From Streptomyces sp. NBC_01235 (GTDB taxonomy: Bacteria > Actinomycetota > Actinomycetes > Streptomycetales > Streptomycetaceae), in NCBI RefSeq assembly GCF_035989285.1, contig NZ_CP108513.1, forward strand, positions 1,488,001 through 1,552,000: a stretch of DNA of 64,000 bases. Reading direction: 5' to 3'. The position numbers and the translations under genes are program-made. Below the pieces are notes generated by a model. It saw only the letters and a program-made list of their open reading frames with translations, was not told the DNA's origin and did not search any database. Positions 25,601 through 36,337 of the stretch are shown piece by piece. The first letter of the stretch is position 1. Each line of letters begins with the position of its first letter.

Positions 25601-28600
25601 CGAGGCGGAACAGGTCGCCCGCGCCCCGGTCGGGCCGTGCGCGCAGCCGTTCGGGGTCGATCTCGCGCAGGGTGAGGGAACCGATGGAGGCGACGGGCCG
25701 CCCGGTGGCGTCGGCCACGTCGAGGGTGACGGTGTTCTCACCGCGCAGGGCGAGCCGGACACGTACGGCGGTGGCGCCGGTGGCGTGCAGGGTCACGTCC
25801 CGCCAGGAGAACGGCAGCCGGCCGGCCGCGGAGTCGTCCAGCGGCAGGAAGGCGGTGGCGTGCAGGGCGGCGTCGAGCAGCGCGGGGTGCAGACCGTAGC
25901 GGGGGGCGTCGGCGTGTGCCTGCTCGGGCAGGGCGATCTCGGCGTACACGTCGCCGTCGAGCCGCCAGGCGGCGCGCAGCCCCCGGAACACGGGCCCGTA
26001 GTCGAATCCTGCGGCCGCGAGGCGGTCGTAGGTGTCGTCGACGGGCAGTTCCTCGGCGCCCGCGGGCGGCCAGGCGGCGAGCGGGGCGCCGTCGGGCTCC
26101 GGGTGGGCGCCGGGGGCGAGGATGCCGTCGGCGTGCAGGGTCCAGGGCCGGTCGGAGGCGGCGTCGGCGGGCCGGGAGTGCACGCCGAGCGGGCGGTTGC
26201 CGTCCGGATCGGGCGCGCCGACCCGCAGTTGCAGGGTGACGGCCTGCCCGGCGGTCAGCAACAGCGGTTCGACGAGGGTCAGTTCGGTCACCCGGTCGCA
26301 GCCCACGCGGTCCGCGGCGAGCAGTGCCAGGTCGAGGTGGGCGGTGCCGGGCAGGACGGTGGTGCCGCCGACGGCGTGGTCGGCGAGCCACGGCTGGTCC
26401 GTCACGGACAGCCGGCTGGTGAAGACGTGGCCGTCGGCGTCGGCGAGGTCGACGCGGGCGCCGAGCAGCGGGTGTCCGGCGTCGGCGAGGCCCGCCGCGG
26501 CCAGGTCTCCCGCGCTCCGGCCGCCCGTGGAGGGCCAGTAGCGCTCGCGTTGGAAGGCGTAGGTGGGCAGGTCGACGATCCCGCCGGAGCCGGCGGTGGC
26601 GGCGCTCCAGTCGACGTCGGCGCCGTGGGCGTGGGCGCGCGCGAGTCCGGCGAGCAGGCTGCCCGTCTCGTCCTGGCCGGGGCGCAGCAGGGCGAGGGCG
26701 GCGGTGCCGGCCGGGTCGGCGACGGCGTCGGCGACCAGGGCCGTCAGTGTGCCGTCGGGGCCGATCTCCAGGTAGCGGCGGACTCCGGCGTCCTGGAGGG
26801 TGCGCACGCCGTCGTGGAAGCGGACGGCGCTGCGCACGTGCCGGACCCAGTGGTCGGGCGAGGCGAGTTCGCCGGGACCGGCCGGCCGGCCGGTGACGTC
26901 GGAGACCACGGGGACGAGCGGCTCGTGGTACTCCAGCGTGGCGGCGACCTCGCGGAAGTCCTGGAGCATGGGCTCCATCAGCGGCGAGTGGAAGGCGTGG
27001 CTGACGCGCAGCCGCTTGGTGCGCCGGCCCCGTTCCTCGACGCGGGCGGCGACCTCCCGTACGGCGGTCTCCTCGCCGGAGATCACCACGGAGCGGGGGC
27101 CGTTGACCGCGGCCAGGCCCACCTGGTGCTCCCGGCCGTCCAGCAGGGGCAGGACCTCGTCCTCGGTGGCCTGGAGGGCGACCATGGCGCCGCCGGCGGG
27201 GAGGGCGTCCATCAGCCGGCCGCGGGCCGCGACCAGGGTGCAGGCGTCGGTGAGGGAGAGGACTCCGGCGGCGTGCGCGGCGGCCAGGGAACCGATGGAG
27301 TGCCCGAACAGGTGGTCGGGGGTCACACCGAGGCTGCGGACGAGCCGGTACAGGGCGACTTCGAGCGCGAACAGGGCCGGCTGCGCGTACCCGGTGCGGT
27401 CCAGCAGCGCTCCGGCGTCGCCGAGGACGGTCTCGCGCAGCGGGGTGCCGAGGACGTCGGCGCCGAAGTGGGCGCACACCTCGTCGAAGGCGTCGGCGAA
27501 GACCGGGAAGGCGCCGTACAAGTCGCCTCCCATGCCGGGGCGTTGGGCGCCCTGGCCGGTGAAGAGGAAGGCGGTGCGCCCGCCGCGGGCGGCGGTGCCG
27601 GTCCCGTCGGGCGCGGTGGCGCCGGAGGCGAGCCGGGTCAGGCCGGCGAGCAGGTCGTCGCGTGCGGTGCCGAGGAGCACCGCGCGGTGTTCGAAGACGG
27701 GGCGGGTGGTGGCCAGGGAGCGGCCGAGGTCGGCTGCGGACAGCTCGGGGTGCCGCAGGGCGTGGTCGAGCAGGTTCTCCGCCTGGGCGCGCAGCGCCTC
27801 GGGGGTGCGGGCGGACAGCGGCCAGGCGGTCGTCCGGTGGGTGACCGGCCGCCTCGCGGCGGGCGGGGCGTCCGCGGCGGTGTTCGGCGGGGCCTGTTCC
27901 GGGACGGGCGGGGCCTCTTCCAGGATGACGTGGGCGTTGGTGCCGCTGAAGCCGAGGGAGGAGACGCCCGCGCGCCGGGGACGGCCTTCCTCGCGCCGCC
28001 ACGGCCGGGTCTCGGTCAGCAGGCGTACGGCGCCGGAGGTCCAGTCGACCCGGCTGGAGGGCCGGTCGGCGTGCAGGGTGCGGGGCAGTTGGCCGTGGTG
28101 GAGCGCCAGTACGGTCTTGATGACGCCGGCGACGCCCGCGGCGGCCTGGGTGTGGCCGAGGTTGGACTTCACCGAGCCCAGCCACAGGGGCCGTTCCCGG
28201 TCCTGGCCGTAGGTGGCGAGGAGCGCCTGTGCCTCGATGGGGTCGCCGAGGACGGTGCCGGTGCCGTGTCCCTCGACGGCGTCGACGTCGGCCGGGGTGA
28301 GCCCGGCGTCGGCCAACGCGGCCCGGATCACCCGTTCCTGCGAGGGACCGTTGGGGGCGGTCAGACCGTTGCTGGCGCCGTCGGAGTTGACGGCGCTGCC
28401 GCGCAGCACGGCGAGGACCCGGTGTCCGTTGCGCTGGGCGTCGGACAGCCGCTCCACCAGCAGCATCCCGGCGCCCTCGCCCCAGCCGGTGCCGTCCGCC
28501 CCGTCGCCGTAGGCCTTGCAGCGGCCGTCCGGAGCGAGACCGCGCTGGCGGCTGAACTCCAGGAACGCGGCCGGGGTCGACATCACGGTGACGCCGCCCG

Positions 28601-31600
28601 CGAGCGCCAGGTCGCACTCCCCCGCGCGCAGCGCCCGCGCCGCCCAGTGCAGGGCGACCAGGGAGGACGAGCAGGCGGTGTCGACGGTGACGGCGGGGCC
28701 CTCCAGGCCGAGGGTGTAGGAGATGCGGCCGGAGACCACGCTGGCGGCGTTGCCGGTGCCGAGGTAGCCGTCGACGTCGTCCGCGGACGTGCGCAGCAGG
28801 GCCGTGTAGTCCTGCCCGTTGGTGCCGGCGAAGACGCCCGTGCGGGAGCCGCGCAGGGTTCGCGGGTCGACGCCGGCGCGCTCCACGGCCTCCCAGCACA
28901 CCTCGAGAAGCAGCCGCTGCTGCGGGTCCATGGCCAGGGCCTCGCGCGGCGAGATGCCGAAGAAGGCGGGGTCGAACCGGCCGACGCCGGACAGGAAGCC
29001 GCCGGTGCGGGTGTAGCTGGTGCCCTCGTGGTCGGGGTCGGGGTGGTACAGCGAGGTGAGGTCCCAGCCGCGGTCCTCGGGGAATCCGGTCAGGCCGTCG
29101 CCGCCGGAGGCGAGCAGGTCCCACAGCCGTTCGGGCGTGTCGGCGCCGCCGGGGAGCCGGCACGCCATGCCGACGACGGCGACGGGTTCGTCCGTGCCGG
29201 CCTGCGCGGGCCGGGGCGCGGTGGTGACGGGCCGGGCGGATCCGTCACCGGCCGGCAGCGAGCGCAGCAGGTGTGCGGCGAGGGCGGCCGGGGTGGGATG
29301 GTCGAAGGCGACGCCGGCCGCGAGCCGCAGGCCGGTGCGGCGTTGCAGCGCGTTGCGCAGGTCGACGGCGGTCAGCGAGTCGAAGCCGAGGTCGCGGAAG
29401 GCACGTTCGGGGTCGGCGGCGGGGGCGTCCGCGGCGTGCCCGAGAACGGCGGCGATCTCCGCCTGGAGGAGCCGGAGGACGGCGGCGGGCCGCTCGGCGG
29501 CGGGCAGTGCGGCGAGGGTACGGGCCAGTCGTCCGCCCGGCCGGGCGGGCCCGGCGGTACGGCGCGCGGAGACGGCCGGGTCGCGCAGCAGGGCCGGGGT
29601 GGGGGTGGTGGCGGTCCGCGCGGTGGCCAGGTCCAGCCGGACCGGCAGGAGTACCGGGCGGTCCTGGGCCGGCGCGAGGTCGAGCAGGCGCAGGGCGTCG
29701 GCGGTGGGCAGCGGCGCGATGCCCGCACGGGCCATCCGGGTGCGGTCGGCGTCGCCGAGCCCGGCCGTCATGCCGCTCTCCTCGGCCCACAGGCCCCAGC
29801 CGAGGGCGAGCGCGGGCCGTCCCTGCGCCCGCAGGGTGGCGGCCATCGCCTCCAGGAAGGCGTTGGCGGCGGCGTAGTTGCCCTGGCCGGGACCGCCGAA
29901 GGTGGCGGCGGCGGACGAGAAGAGCACGAACGCCGTCAGGTCCAGGTCCCGGGTCAGCCGCTCCAGATGCACGGCGGCGTCCGCCTTGGGCCGCAGCACG
30001 GCCGACACACGGTCCGGGGTCAGCGCGGGGATCACCCCGTCGTCGATCACCCCGGCGGCATGGAAGACGGCGCCGAGGGGATGCGGTTCGGGTACGGCGT
30101 CCAGGAGCGCCGAGAGCGCGGCGGGGTCGGCCACGTCGCAGGCGGCCACGGTCACCTCGGCACCGGCCTGTTCGAGGTCGGCGCGCAGCTCTGCGGCTCC
30201 GGGTGCCTCCGGGCCGCGGCGGCTCGTGAGCAGCAGATGACGTGCTCCGTGCGCGGTGACCAGGTGCCGGGCGACGGCCGCGGCGACGGTGCCGCCGGCG
30301 CCGGTGATCAGCACGGTCCGCTCCGGATCGAGGAGCGGTCGGGTGGAGCCGTCCGGGGGGTGCCGGGTGAGGCGGGCGGCGTGGACGCGGCCGGACCGCA
30401 GGGCGATCTCCGTCTCCCCGCCGTGCGCGGCCTCGCAGATGGCGGCGAGGAGCGCCTCCGGGTCGGTGCCGGTGTCCGTGGGGGCGCCGGTGCCGGTGCC
30501 GGTGTCGGCGCCGGTGTCGGTGCCGGTGTCGGTGTCGGTGTCCACGAGGAGGAAGGACCCCGGGTTCTCCGACTGCGCCGAGCGCACCAGTCCGCGCATA
30601 GCGGCCGCGGCGAGATCGGCGACCGGCTCGCCGGGCCGGACGGCCACCGCGTTCCGGGTGAGCAGGACCAGTCGGGCGCCTGCCGTGCGTTCCTCGGCCT
30701 GCCAGCGCTGGAGCAGTTCCAGCCCCGCGGCGGCCGACTCGTGCACGGCGGCGGGCAGTTCCGCGTCAGCTCCCTGCCAGGACACGAGGACCATGTCCGG
30801 CACGGAGGCGCCGGGGGCGGCCAGGGCGGTGAAGAAGGCGTCCGGGTCCGGGTGGCGCTCGGCGTCCGCCGGGGCCGGTCCGGCGCCCACGACGGCCACC
30901 GTGGGCCGGTGTGCGGGGGCGGTGGTCGCAGGCAGTGCGGTCCAGTCGACGACGAACAGATCGTCACCGGCCGGGGACGCGACGGTCAGGGGCAGTTCGT
31001 CCACGGGGGTGAGGGTGACCGCGCCGACGGTGGCGACCGGGATGCCGGACTCGTCGGCGAGGTCCAGCCGCAGTGCGCCGTCGGGGCGGGGCCGGAGCCT
31101 GACCCGCAGCGCCTCGGCGCTGCCCGCGTGCAGCGTGCAGTCCCGCCATGTCACGGCGAATCCGCCGGGGTGGCCGAGCGCGGAGGCCGCGTGCAGGGCC
31201 GCGTCGAGCAGCGCCGGGTGCAGCGCGACCCGCAGGGCGTCCGCGCGGAACTCCTCCGGTACGGCGACCTCGGCGTACGTCTCGTCGCCGGCCCGCCACA
31301 CCGCGGTGAGCCCGCGGAAGGCGGGACCGTGGTCCAGGCCGCGGGCCCGCGCCGCCTCGTAGATCTCCTCGATCTCGTCGGCGTCCAGGGCGTGGGCCCC
31401 GGGCGGCGGCCAGGCTCCGTCCTGTGCGTCCTGCTCCGGCGTGGCGCCGGCCGGCGCGAGGACACCGCGGGCGTTGCGGGTCCAGGGCCGGTCGGGCGCG
31501 CTCGCGTCCTCCTCCGTCCGGTCGGCGGCGGCCGGGGCGGGCCGGGAGTGGCAGGCGAACGTCCTGACGCCGTCCTCGTCCGGGCCGTCGAGGACGACCT

Positions 31601-34568
31601 GGATCTCCACGGGCCGGTGGCCGTCGAAGACGAGGGGTCGCTCCTGGTCGAGCTCGACGACATGGTGGCACCCGACGAGTCCGCCGAGATGCAGGGCGAA
31701 GTCGACGTACGCGGCCGTGGGCAGCACGGTGCCGCCCGCCGCGGTGTGGTCGGCCAGCCAGGGGTGCGTGCGGGTGGAGAGCACGGTGGTGGACAGCACG
31801 CAGGACGAGTCCGCCAGGGTCACCGCGGCCCCGAGCAGTGGATGCCCGCCGCGGCGCCGTCCGGTGCCGGGCGCCGGATCGAGCCAGAAGCGTCGCTGCT
31901 GGAAGGCGTAGGTGGGCAGTTCGACCGTCCTGCCGCCGGGGAACAGCGCGGACCAGTCCGGGCTGCTTCCGTGCGCGTGCAGCGTGGCGACGGCATGGAG
32001 CAGCGTCGCCGCTTCCGGTCCTTCCTTGCGCAGCGTGGGCGCCAGGACGCGCTGGTCGTCGTCGAGCAGGGTGCGGGCGAGCGCGGTGAGCGTGGCGTCC
32101 GGCCCGAGTTCGACGAACCGTGTGGCCTTGCTCCGGGCGAGGGTACGGACGGCGTCGGCGTACCGGACGGTGCGGCGGACGTGGCGGACCCAGTGGTCCG
32201 GGGACATCAGCTCCTCGGCGCTCGCGGCCTCGCCGGTGACGGTGGAGACGACGGGCAGCCCGGGACGCTCGTAGGTCAGGCTTTCCGCGACCTCGCGGAA
32301 GGCCGCGAGCATCGGTTCCATCAGCGGGGAGTGGAAGGCGTGGCTGACACGGAGGGCCGTGGTCCTGCGGTCCTGGGCGCGGAAGTGCGCGGCCACGTCG
32401 TCCACGGCGTCGCGGGCACCGGCGACCACGACAGCTCGCGGGCCGTTGACCGCGGCGACGCCCACCGTGTCGTTCAGCAGCGGGAGGACCTCCTCCTCGG
32501 AGGCCTGTATCGCGACCATCGCCCCGCCCTCGGGCAGGGCCTGCATCAGCCGGCCCCGCGCCACGACCAGACGGCAGGCGTCGGCCAGCGACCACACTCC
32601 GGCCACATGGGCTGCGGCGATCTCACCGATGGAGTGACCCGCGAGCAGGTCCGGGCGCACGCCCCAGGACTCCAGGAGCCGGAACAGGGCGACTTCGAGG
32701 GCGAACAGGGCGGGCTGGGCGAACTCGGTCCGGTTCAGCCGCTCGGCGTCCTCACCGAAGACGGTCTCCCGCAGACTGAAGGGCAGTTCGGCGTCCACCG
32801 CGTCGACGGTCTGCGCGAAGACGGGATACGTCTCGTACAACTCCCTTCCCATGCCCAGGCGTTGGGAACCCTGGCCGGCGAACAGGAACGCCGTGCGCCC
32901 GCGCAGCGCCGTACCCCGCGCCACCCGTGCGTCCGCCTCACCGGCCGCCAACGCGGCCAGCCCGGACCGCAGTTCGTCCACGCCGGCACCCACGATCACG
33001 GCACGGTCCTCGAACAGCGACCGTGTCACCGCCAGGGACAACCCCACGTCGACGGCGGAGCCGTCCGTGCGGTCCAGCAGCCTCGCCGCCTGCGCCCGCA
33101 GCGCCCCCTCCCCGCGTGCGGAGAGCGGCCACAGCACCACGCCGCCGTCACCGGTGTCCGGCCGAGCGGATGCGGGTTCCTCGGCCGGCCCGGCCTCCTC
33201 CAGCACCACGTGCGCGTTGGTGCCGCTGACGCCGAAGGCGGAGACGCCCGCGCGGCGCGGCCGGCCGTCTTCCGTCCGCGGCCACTGCCGGGCCTCGGCC
33301 AGCAGCCCGACCCGGCCCGCCGACCAGTCGACGTGGCGGGAGGGAGCGTCGACGTGCAGCGTGCGCGGGAGCAGGCCGTGCCGCATGGCCATGACCATCT
33401 TGATCACGCCGCCGACACCGGCGGCGGCCTGGGTGTGCCCGATGTTGGACTTCAACGAGCCGAGCCAGAGCGGGTGTTCACGATCGCGTCCGTAGGTGGC
33501 CAGCAGCGCCTGCGCCTCGATCGGATCGCCCAGTGTGGTGCCGGTGCCATGGGCCTCCACCGCGTCCACGTCGGCGGCCGACAGGCCCGCGCTCGCCAGG
33601 GCGGCCCGGATGACCCGCTGCTGCGAGGGACCGTTCGGCGCCGTCAGGCCGCTGCTGGCGCCGTCCTGGTTGACGGCGCTGCCCCGGACCACGGCCAGCA
33701 CCCGGTGCCCGTTGCGCCGGGCGTCCGACAGCCGTTCCAGCAGGAGCAGGCCGGCGCCCTCGCCCCATCCGGTGCCGTCCGCGCCGTCCGCGAAGGACTT
33801 GCAGCGGCCGTCGGGGGAGAGTCCGCGCTGGCGGCTGAACTCGGTGAAGGTGACCGGTGTGGACATGACGGCGACACCGCCCGCCAGCGCCAGCGAGCAC
33901 TCGCCGTCCCGCAGCGCCCGGCAGGCCAGGTGCAGGGCGACCAGGGAGGAGGAGCAGGCCGTGTCCACGGTGACGGCGGGGCCCTCCAGGCCCAGGGTGT
34001 AGGCGACCCGTCCGGAGGCGATGCTGCCCGCGCTGCCGTTGCCGATGAAGCCTTCGAGGCCGGGCGGGGGCACGTCGAACCGGGAGCCGTAGTCGTTGTA
34101 CATGACCCCGACGAAGACGCCGGTGGGGCTGCCGCGCAGGGTGCCGGGGTCGAGTCCGGCCCGCTCCAGCGCCTCCCAGGAGATCTGCAGCAACAGGCGC
34201 TGCTGCGGGTCGGTGCCGAGGGCCTCGCGGGGTGACATGCCGAAGAAGTCGGGGTCGAAGTCCGCGGCGTCGTGCAGGAAGCCGCCCTCGCGGGTGTAGC
34301 AGGTGCCCGGGTGCTCGGGGTCGGGGTGGTAGAGGGACGGGACGTCCCAGCCGCGGTCCTCCGGGAAGGGCGTGATGGCGTCGGTGCCGTCGGCGACCAG
34401 TCGCCACAGGTCCTCGGGGCCGCGTACGTCGCCCGGGTACCGGCAGGCCATGGAGACGATCGCGATGGGTTCGCGGTCCTTGGTCTCCAGCTCGCGCAGG
34501 CGGCCGGTGGTGCGGTGCAGGTCGGCGGTGACCCGCTTCAGGTAGTCCCGCAGGCGGTCTTCGCTCAC
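22680..34568 (-). CDS. Modular type I PKS, gene C: KS-AT-DH-KR-ACP and KS-AT-DH-ER-KR-ACP
   Basis: 3962 aa from the GTG at 34568, chosen because the docking helix ([16 protein letters not shown]) starts there; a GTG at 34595 would add nine unrelated residues. Module 1: KS 32-452 (Cys205 in DTACSSS), AT 558-895 (HAFH, malonyl), DH 908-1193 with [10 protein letters not shown] and [12 protein letters not shown] 1413-1603 with IDD, ACP 1717-1770. Its KR nucleotide loop reads [12 protein letters not shown], so the third Gly of the usual motif is Ala. Module 2: KS 1793-2215, AT 2330-2677 (HAFH), DH 2692-2977 ([10 protein letters not shown]), ER 3193-3503 with [13 protein letters not shown] 3507-3700 (LDD, B type), ACP 3813-3870. 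Predicted output is one C=C, then a fully reduced CH2-CH2. The C-terminal tail ([15 protein letters not shown]) belongs to a different docking class and suits gene B. Transcription is divergent from the P450 pair. Confidence 0.97.
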   Translation of the reverse strand: MSEDRLRDYLKRVTADLHRTTGRLRELETKDREPIAIVSMACRYPGDVRGPEDLWRLVADGTDAITPFPEDRGWDVPSLYHPDPEHPGTCYTREGGFLHDAADFDPDFFGMSPREALGTDPQQRLLLQISWEALERAGLDPGTLRGSPTGVFVGVMYNDYGSRFDVPPPGLEGFIGNGSAGSIASGRVAYTLGLEGPAVTVDTACSSSLVALHLACRALRDGECSLALAGGVAVMSTPVTFTEFSRQRGLSPDGRCKSFADGADGTGWGEGAGLLLLERLSDARRNGHRVLAVVRGSAVNQDGASSGLTAPNGPSQQRVIRAALASAGLSAADVDAVEAHGTGTTLGDPIEAQALLATYGRDREHPLWLGSLKSNIGHTQAAAGVGGVIKMVMAMRHGLLPRTLHVDAPSRHVDWSAGRVGLLAEARQWPRTEDGRPRRAGVSAFGVSGTNAHVVLEEAGPAEEPASARPDTGDGGVVLWPLSARGEGALRAQAARLLDRTDGSAVDVGLSLAVTRSLFEDRAVIVGAGVDELRSGLAALAAGEADARVARGTALRGRTAFLFAGQGSQRLGMGRELYETYPVFAQTVDAVDAELPFSLRETVFGEDAERLNRTEFAQPALFALEVALFRLLESWGVRPDLLAGHSIGEIAAAHVAGVWSLADACRLVVARGRLMQALPEGGAMVAIQASEEEVLPLLNDTVGVAAVNGPRAVVVAGARDAVDDVAAHFRAQDRRTTALRVSHAFHSPLMEPMLAAFREVAESLTYERPGLPVVSTVTGEAASAEELMSPDHWVRHVRRTVRYADAVRTLARSKATRFVELGPDATLTALARTLLDDDQRVLAPTLRKEGPEAATLLHAVATLHAHGSSPDWSALFPGGRTVELPTYAFQQRRFWLDPAPGTGRRRGGHPLLGAAVTLADSSCVLSTTVLSTRTHPWLADHTAAGGTVLPTAAYVDFALHLGGLVGCHHVVELDQERPLVFDGHRPVEIQVVLDGPDEDGVRTFACHSRPAPAAADRTEEDASAPDRPWTRNARGVLAPAGATPEQDAQDGAWPPPGAHALDADEIEEIYEAARARGLDHGPAFRGLTAVWRAGDETYAEVAVPEEFRADALRVALHPALLDAALHAASALGHPGGFAVTWRDCTLHAGSAEALRVRLRPRPDGALRLDLADESGIPVATVGAVTLTPVDELPLTVASPAGDDLFVVDWTALPATTAPAHRPTVAVVGAGPAPADAERHPDPDAFFTALAAPGASVPDMVLVSWQGADAELPAAVHESAAAGLELLQRWQAEERTAGARLVLLTRNAVAVRPGEPVADLAAAAMRGLVRSAQSENPGSFLLVDTDTDTGTDTGADTGTGTGAPTDTGTDPEALLAAICEAAHGGETEIALRSGRVHAARLTRHPPDGSTRPLLDPERTVLITGAGGTVAAAVARHLVTAHGARHLLLTSRRGPEAPGAAELRADLEQAGAEVTVAACDVADPAALSALLDAVPEPHPLGAVFHAAGVIDDGVIPALTPDRVSAVLRPKADAAVHLERLTRDLDLTAFVLFSSAAATFGGPGQGNYAAANAFLEAMAATLRAQGRPALALGWGLWAEESGMTAGLGDADRTRMARAGIAPLPTADALRLLDLAPAQDRPVLLPVRLDLATARTATTPTPALLRDPAVSARRTAGPARPGGRLARTLAALPAAERPAAVLRLLQAEIAAVLGHAADAPAADPERAFRDLGFDSLTAVDLRNALQRRTGLRLAAGVAFDHPTPAALAAHLLRSLPAGDGSARPVTTAPRPAQAGTDEPVAVVGMACRLPGGADTPERLWDLLASGGDGLTGFPEDRGWDLTSLYHPDPDHEGTSYTRTGGFLSGVGRFDPAFFGISPREALAMDPQQRLLLEVCWEAVERAGVDPRTLRGSRTGVFAGTNGQDYTALLRTSADDVDGYLGTGNAASVVSGRISYTLGLEGPAVTVDTACSSSLVALHWAARALRAGECDLALAGGVTVMSTPAAFLEFSRQRGLAPDGRCKAYGDGADGTGWGEGAGMLLVERLSDAQRNGHRVLAVLRGSAVNSDGASNGLTAPNGPSQERVIRAALADAGLTPADVDAVEGHGTGTVLGDPIEAQALLATYGQDRERPLWLGSVKSNLGHTQAAAGVAGVIKTVLALHHGQLPRTLHADRPSSRVDWTSGAVRLLTETRPWRREEGRPRRAGVSSLGFSGTNAHVILEEAPPVPEQAPPNTAADAPPAARRPVTHRTTAWPLSARTPEALRAQAENLLDHALRHPELSAADLGRSLATTRPVFEHRAVLLGTARDDLLAGLTRLASGATAPDGTGTAARGGRTAFLFTGQGAQRPGMGGDLYGAFPVFADAFDEVCAHFGADVLGTPLRETVLGDAGALLDRTGYAQPALFALEVALYRLVRSLGVTPDHLFGHSIGSLAAAHAAGVLSLTDACTLVAARGRLMDALPAGGAMVALQATEDEVLPLLDGREHQVGLAAVNGPRSVVISGEETAVREVAARVEERGRRTKRLRVSHAFHSPLMEPMLQDFREVAATLEYHEPLVPVVSDVTGRPAGPGELASPDHWVRHVRSAVRFHDGVRTLQDAGVRRYLEIGPDGTLTALVADAVADPAGTAALALLRPGQDETGSLLAGLARAHAHGADVDWSAATAGSGGIVDLPTYAFQRERYWPSTGGRSAGDLAAAGLADAGHPLLGARVDLADADGHVFTSRLSVTDQPWLADHAVGGTTVLPGTAHLDLALLAADRVGCDRVTELTLVEPLLLTAGQAVTLQLRVGAPDPDGNRPLGVHSRPADAASDRPWTLHADGILAPGAHPEPDGAPLAAWPPAGAEELPVDDTYDRLAAAGFDYGPVFRGLRAAWRLDGDVYAEIALPEQAHADAPRYGLHPALLDAALHATAFLPLDDSAAGRLPFSWRDVTLHATGATAVRVRLALRGENTVTLDVADATGRPVASIGSLTLREIDPERLRARPDRGAGDLFRLDWQPRPATGDRPDPGRLTVLGDDAGREFAALLAAAGVAAGVTEAPDLAALAAADGAPGTVLAVLPHGDGPLERAGHAAAQHALALVRQLLAERRLDATRLVLVTREALMPDGPAGPGVRHPAAAAAWGLVRSAQSEHPGRFVLVDTDTAAASLAALPAALGHADPQLALREGSVHLPRIARTDPADALRPPHTGSGTAWRLDMVRKGTLDGLALVAAPDAERALADGEIRIAVRAAGVNFRDVLNALGMYPGAARDFGLEGAGVITEVGPGVTGLAVGDRVMGMFPAAYGPVAVADARTVARVPDGWTFAQAATVPIVFLTAYYALVDLGGVSEGHTVLVHAAAGGVGMAATQLARHLGAEVYATASPGKWDALRAAGLDDPHIASSRDLSFEAAFRAATGDRGVDLVLDSLAGEFVDASLRLLTPGGTFLEMGKTDVRDPDDVAARHPGVHYRAFDLIEAGPDRIGEMLTALVDLFESGVLTPLPVTPWDVRRAPQAFRHMSQARHIGKVVLTVPAPLDPNGTVLITGGTGGLGALLARHLVTEHGVRHLLLASRRGSAAPEAAPLVTELEELGAEVRVRAADVADRDQAAALLASVPDGHPLTAVVHAAGVLDDTVVDHLTPERLAAVLRPKLDAATHLHELTRPLDLAAFVLFSSVAGTLGAPGQANYAAANAFLDSLAEHRHALGLPALSLPWGPWSQATGMTSGLGDADLHRMERAGLPPLAAKEGLALFTEALDHPAAVRLPMAVDTTRLGAEGPVPPLLAGLARTRRTVAERTRAARPGDSGDLTAELARLGAADRHRRLAEEVCRQVAAVLGHASAARIDPDQSFKELGFDSLTAVELRNRMNAATGVLLPATLVFDYPTPAALAGHLSREHFAAGTGDGPAALGTATPGPGEPDEAAIRRLLTSIPITRFRESGLLDALMDLASAPAPAVRPGQEPPATADGTDVDVDDMDVDDLVRMALGADD

Positions 34569-34687
34569 AGCTCGGCCCCCAGACCCGGGTCGCACACCAC
34601 GGCGGAGAGCGGTGGCAGGCCCGCTGCACTCGGATCGGTAGACAACACCGGTATCTCCTCAGGCTCGGACACCCACGCTCTGGGCAT
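34565..34687 (-). CDS. Possible 40-aa leader ORF overlapping the start of PKS gene C
   Basis: ATG at 34687 to TGA at 34567-34565. The stop overlaps the GTG start of gene C as GTGA, so translation could be coupled. GAGGAG lies two bases before the ATG and GAGG lies further upstream. The peptide starts [16 protein letters not shown] and I recognise no family. Codons such as AGA, ATA and TCT are unlike the neighbouring genes, which argues against a conserved protein. Gene C itself has only a weak G-run as ribosome site, which is why coupling is worth considering. Confidence 0.3.
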   Translation of the reverse strand: MPRAWVSEPEEIPVLSTDPSAAGLPPLSAVVCDPGLGAEL

Positions 34688-34760
34688 GGCTCCTCGAACA
34701 CCTCGAACGCGGCCAAGTCTGGGGGCGCCCGGGCGGTCCACGGCCGCTTGACCTCCGACT

Positions 34761-34776
34761 CTGAAAAATCCCCTAG
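34761..34776. promoter_or_regulatory. Partial PAS-LuxR (PimM-type) operator, 12 of 16 matches
   Basis: The minus strand reads CTAGGGGATTTTTCAG. Against the published PimM consensus CTVGGGAWWTCCCBAG, 12 of 16 positions agree, including a perfect left half (CTAGGG) and the closing CAG. It sits on the gene C side of the divergent promoter region. Confidence 0.35.
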
Positions 34777-34782
34777 GGTCTT

Positions 34783-34800
34783 TCGTTTGGATCAGGCCGG
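34783..34800 (+). repeat. Left arm of 18-bp perfect inverted repeat
   Basis: TCGTTTGGATCAGGCCGG. Its exact reverse complement is at 34911-34928. Read toward each divergent gene, both transcripts carry CCGGCCTGATCCAAACGA upstream in the same orientation. It is a candidate operator or shared activator element. Confidence 0.75.
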
Positions 34801-34815
34801 ATCAGGGAGCGGGGT

Positions 34816-34827
34816 CCGGTGCCGTGG
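34816..34827 (+). repeat. Left arm of 12-bp inverted repeat
   Basis: CCGGTGCCGTGG, exact reverse complement at 34943-34954. The left and right arms of the 18-bp and 12-bp repeats are about 33 and 32 bases apart, so the two repeats move together. Confidence 0.5.
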
Positions 34828-34910
34828 ATCGCAAGGCGGAGGAGGGCGTCAGGGCGGAGCTCTGGCGACCGACGACAACGCGGCGAGGCGCGGTGCCAGG
34901 GCCCGCGAGC

Positions 34911-34928
34911 CCGGCCTGATCCAAACGA
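34911..34928 (-). repeat. Right arm of 18-bp perfect inverted repeat
   Basis: CCGGCCTGATCCAAACGA, exact reverse complement of 34783-34800, with 110 bases between the arms. It lies about 160 bases upstream of the first P450 start. Confidence 0.75.
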
Positions 34929-34942
34929 GCGGCCCTGGTTGC

Positions 34943-34954
34943 CCACGGCACCGG
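34943..34954 (-). repeat. Right arm of 12-bp inverted repeat
   Basis: CCACGGCACCGG, exact reverse complement of 34816-34827. Confidence 0.5.
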
Positions 34955-34970
34955 CCGGATGGCGGGCGGC

Positions 34971-34986
34971 ACCGGCAAATCCCTAG
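34971..34986. promoter_or_regulatory. Partial PAS-LuxR (PimM-type) operator, 13 of 16 matches
   Basis: ACCGGCAAATCCCTAG agrees with CTVGGGAWWTCCCBAG at 13 of 16 positions, including the whole right half from the AWW core to the end. It lies 100 bases upstream of the first P450 start and is the best match in the window. Confidence 0.4.
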
Positions 34987-35086
34987 AGTTGCGCGGCTTT
35001 TCTGGCCTTCGTTTCGCCCGGCGTGCTGCGCTGAGGCCGCTTACGGCCCGCCTCCTGTGGGGCCCGCCCTACGAGAGGGGTTCCCG

Positions 35087-36295
35087 ATGACTGCCGTGCC
35101 CGCTCCTGTCGGCCCTGAGGTGGCCGCGCCGCCCGAGGTGGGTCTCGACGGTGGTGCGACCCTGCTGGCCTGGCTGCGGCGAATGCGCGACGAGCAGCCG
35201 GTGTGGTGCGATCCGGCGGGCCGCTACCACGTCTTCCGTCACGAGGACGTCCAGCGGATCACCGCCGACCCGGCGGCCTTCTCCTCGGACACGGTGACCC
35301 GGCTCTCGGGCGGCGAGCGGCAACCGCCGGGCGGCACGCTGCTGTTGCTGGACCCGCCCCGGCACGGCAAACTGCGGCGGCTGGTGAGCAAGGTCTTCAC
35401 CGCGAAAATGATCAACGAGCTGACCCCGCGGATCACCGAGGTGGCCACCGAGCTGCTCGACGGTCTCGACGGCGGCGACCGCTTCGACGTGATCGAGGCG
35501 TTCGCCAACCCGCTGCCGGTCATCGTGATCTCCTCCCTGCTCGGTGTGCCGCCGTCGGACCGCCCGCTGTTCCAGGTGTGGGCCGACAACCTGCTGACCG
35601 TGGACTGGGAGACGCCCGAGGGTGCCGAGGCCATGGGCCGGACCGTGCAGGAACTGGACGCCTATCTGCGCCGGCATGTCGCCGAACGGCGGGCGCGCGA
35701 GTACGACGACCTGATGAGCCTGCTGGTACGGGCCGAGGTCGACGGGGAGAGCCTGAACGACGACGACGTGGTGAGCTTCGCCGCGCTGCTGCTGCTCGCC
35801 GGTCATGTCACCACCGCCGTGCTGCTCGGCAACATGCTGCTGACGCTCGATCGGGAAGAGGGCCTGCAGGCCGGGTTGCGCACCGACCGCGCGAGGATCA
35901 CACCGTTCACCGAAGAGGTGCTGCGCTGCCGGCCGCCGTTCCTGAAGATCGAACGGGTGCCGACGGCTCCCGTGGAGATCGCCGGGGAGAAGGTCCCGGA
36001 GAACGCGATGGTGTACCTCTGGCTGCTGTCGGCCAACCGCGACGAGCGGGTCTTCCCGGAGCCGGACCGCTTCCTGCCGGGCCGCTCCAACGCCAAGCAG
36101 CTCGCCTTCGGGCACGGCATCCACTACTGCCTGGGCGCCCCGCTGGCCCGTATGGAGGGGCAGATCGCGCTCAGCCTGATGCTCGACCGCTATGCCGACA
36201 TCCGGGTCGAACGCGACGCGCCCCTGTCCTACTTCGACAACCGGGTCAACGTCTTCGGCCTTCGGCGGCTGCCCCTCACCGTCCGCCGGGCCTGA
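35087..36295 (+). CDS. Cytochrome P450 (first of pair), candidate polyketide hydroxylase
   Basis: 402 aa, a normal length for a soluble actinobacterial P450. The ATG at 35087 has AGAGGGG seven bases upstream; the frame stays open further upstream, but that part lacks P450 features. The C-helix region carries PPRHGKLRRLV (about 91-100). The I-helix reads AGHVTT (238-243), where the acidic residue usual before the conserved Thr is Val. ExxR is at Glu277-Arg280. The heme loop is FGHGIHYCLG with Cys348 as ligand. The overall look is of the CYP107-like macrolide oxidases, but family assignment is inference. It is followed 42 bp later by a second P450, probably in one transcript. No ferredoxin gene is adjacent, so electrons must come from elsewhere in the genome. 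Confidence 0.93.
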   Translation: MTAVPAPVGPEVAAPPEVGLDGGATLLAWLRRMRDEQPVWCDPAGRYHVFRHEDVQRITADPAAFSSDTVTRLSGGERQPPGGTLLLLDPPRHGKLRRLVSKVFTAKMINELTPRITEVATELLDGLDGGDRFDVIEAFANPLPVIVISSLLGVPPSDRPLFQVWADNLLTVDWETPEGAEAMGRTVQELDAYLRRHVAERRAREYDDLMSLLVRAEVDGESLNDDDVVSFAALLLLAGHVTTAVLLGNMLLTLDREEGLQAGLRTDRARITPFTEEVLRCRPPFLKIERVPTAPVEIAGEKVPENAMVYLWLLSANRDERVFPEPDRFLPGRSNAKQLAFGHGIHYCLGAPLARMEGQIALSLMLDRYADIRVERDAPLSYFDNRVNVFGLRRLPLTVRRA

Positions 36296-36337
36296 GCGGC
36301 GCACCCCGGCGGACGCACACCACCAGACGGAGGACTC

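Larger units (their letters stand above)
34688..35086. other. Divergent promoter region between PKS gene C and the P450 pair
   Basis: About 400 bases without a convincing gene. It holds two partial PAS-LuxR-type boxes (34761-34776 and 34971-34986), an 18-bp perfect inverted repeat (34783-34800 and 34911-34928) and a 12-bp one (34816-34827 and 34943-34954). A weak plus-strand promoter-like pair, TTGACC at 34748 and TAGGGT at 34774, has a 20-bp spacer. The ribosome site AGAGGGG at 35074-35080 precedes the first P450 start. Confidence 0.7.

Noticed and set aside
34748..35086. Upstream in-frame extension of the first P450 to 34748
   Set aside because: The added 113 residues show no P450 feature and contain the operator-like repeats. 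The ATG at 35087 has a proper ribosome site.
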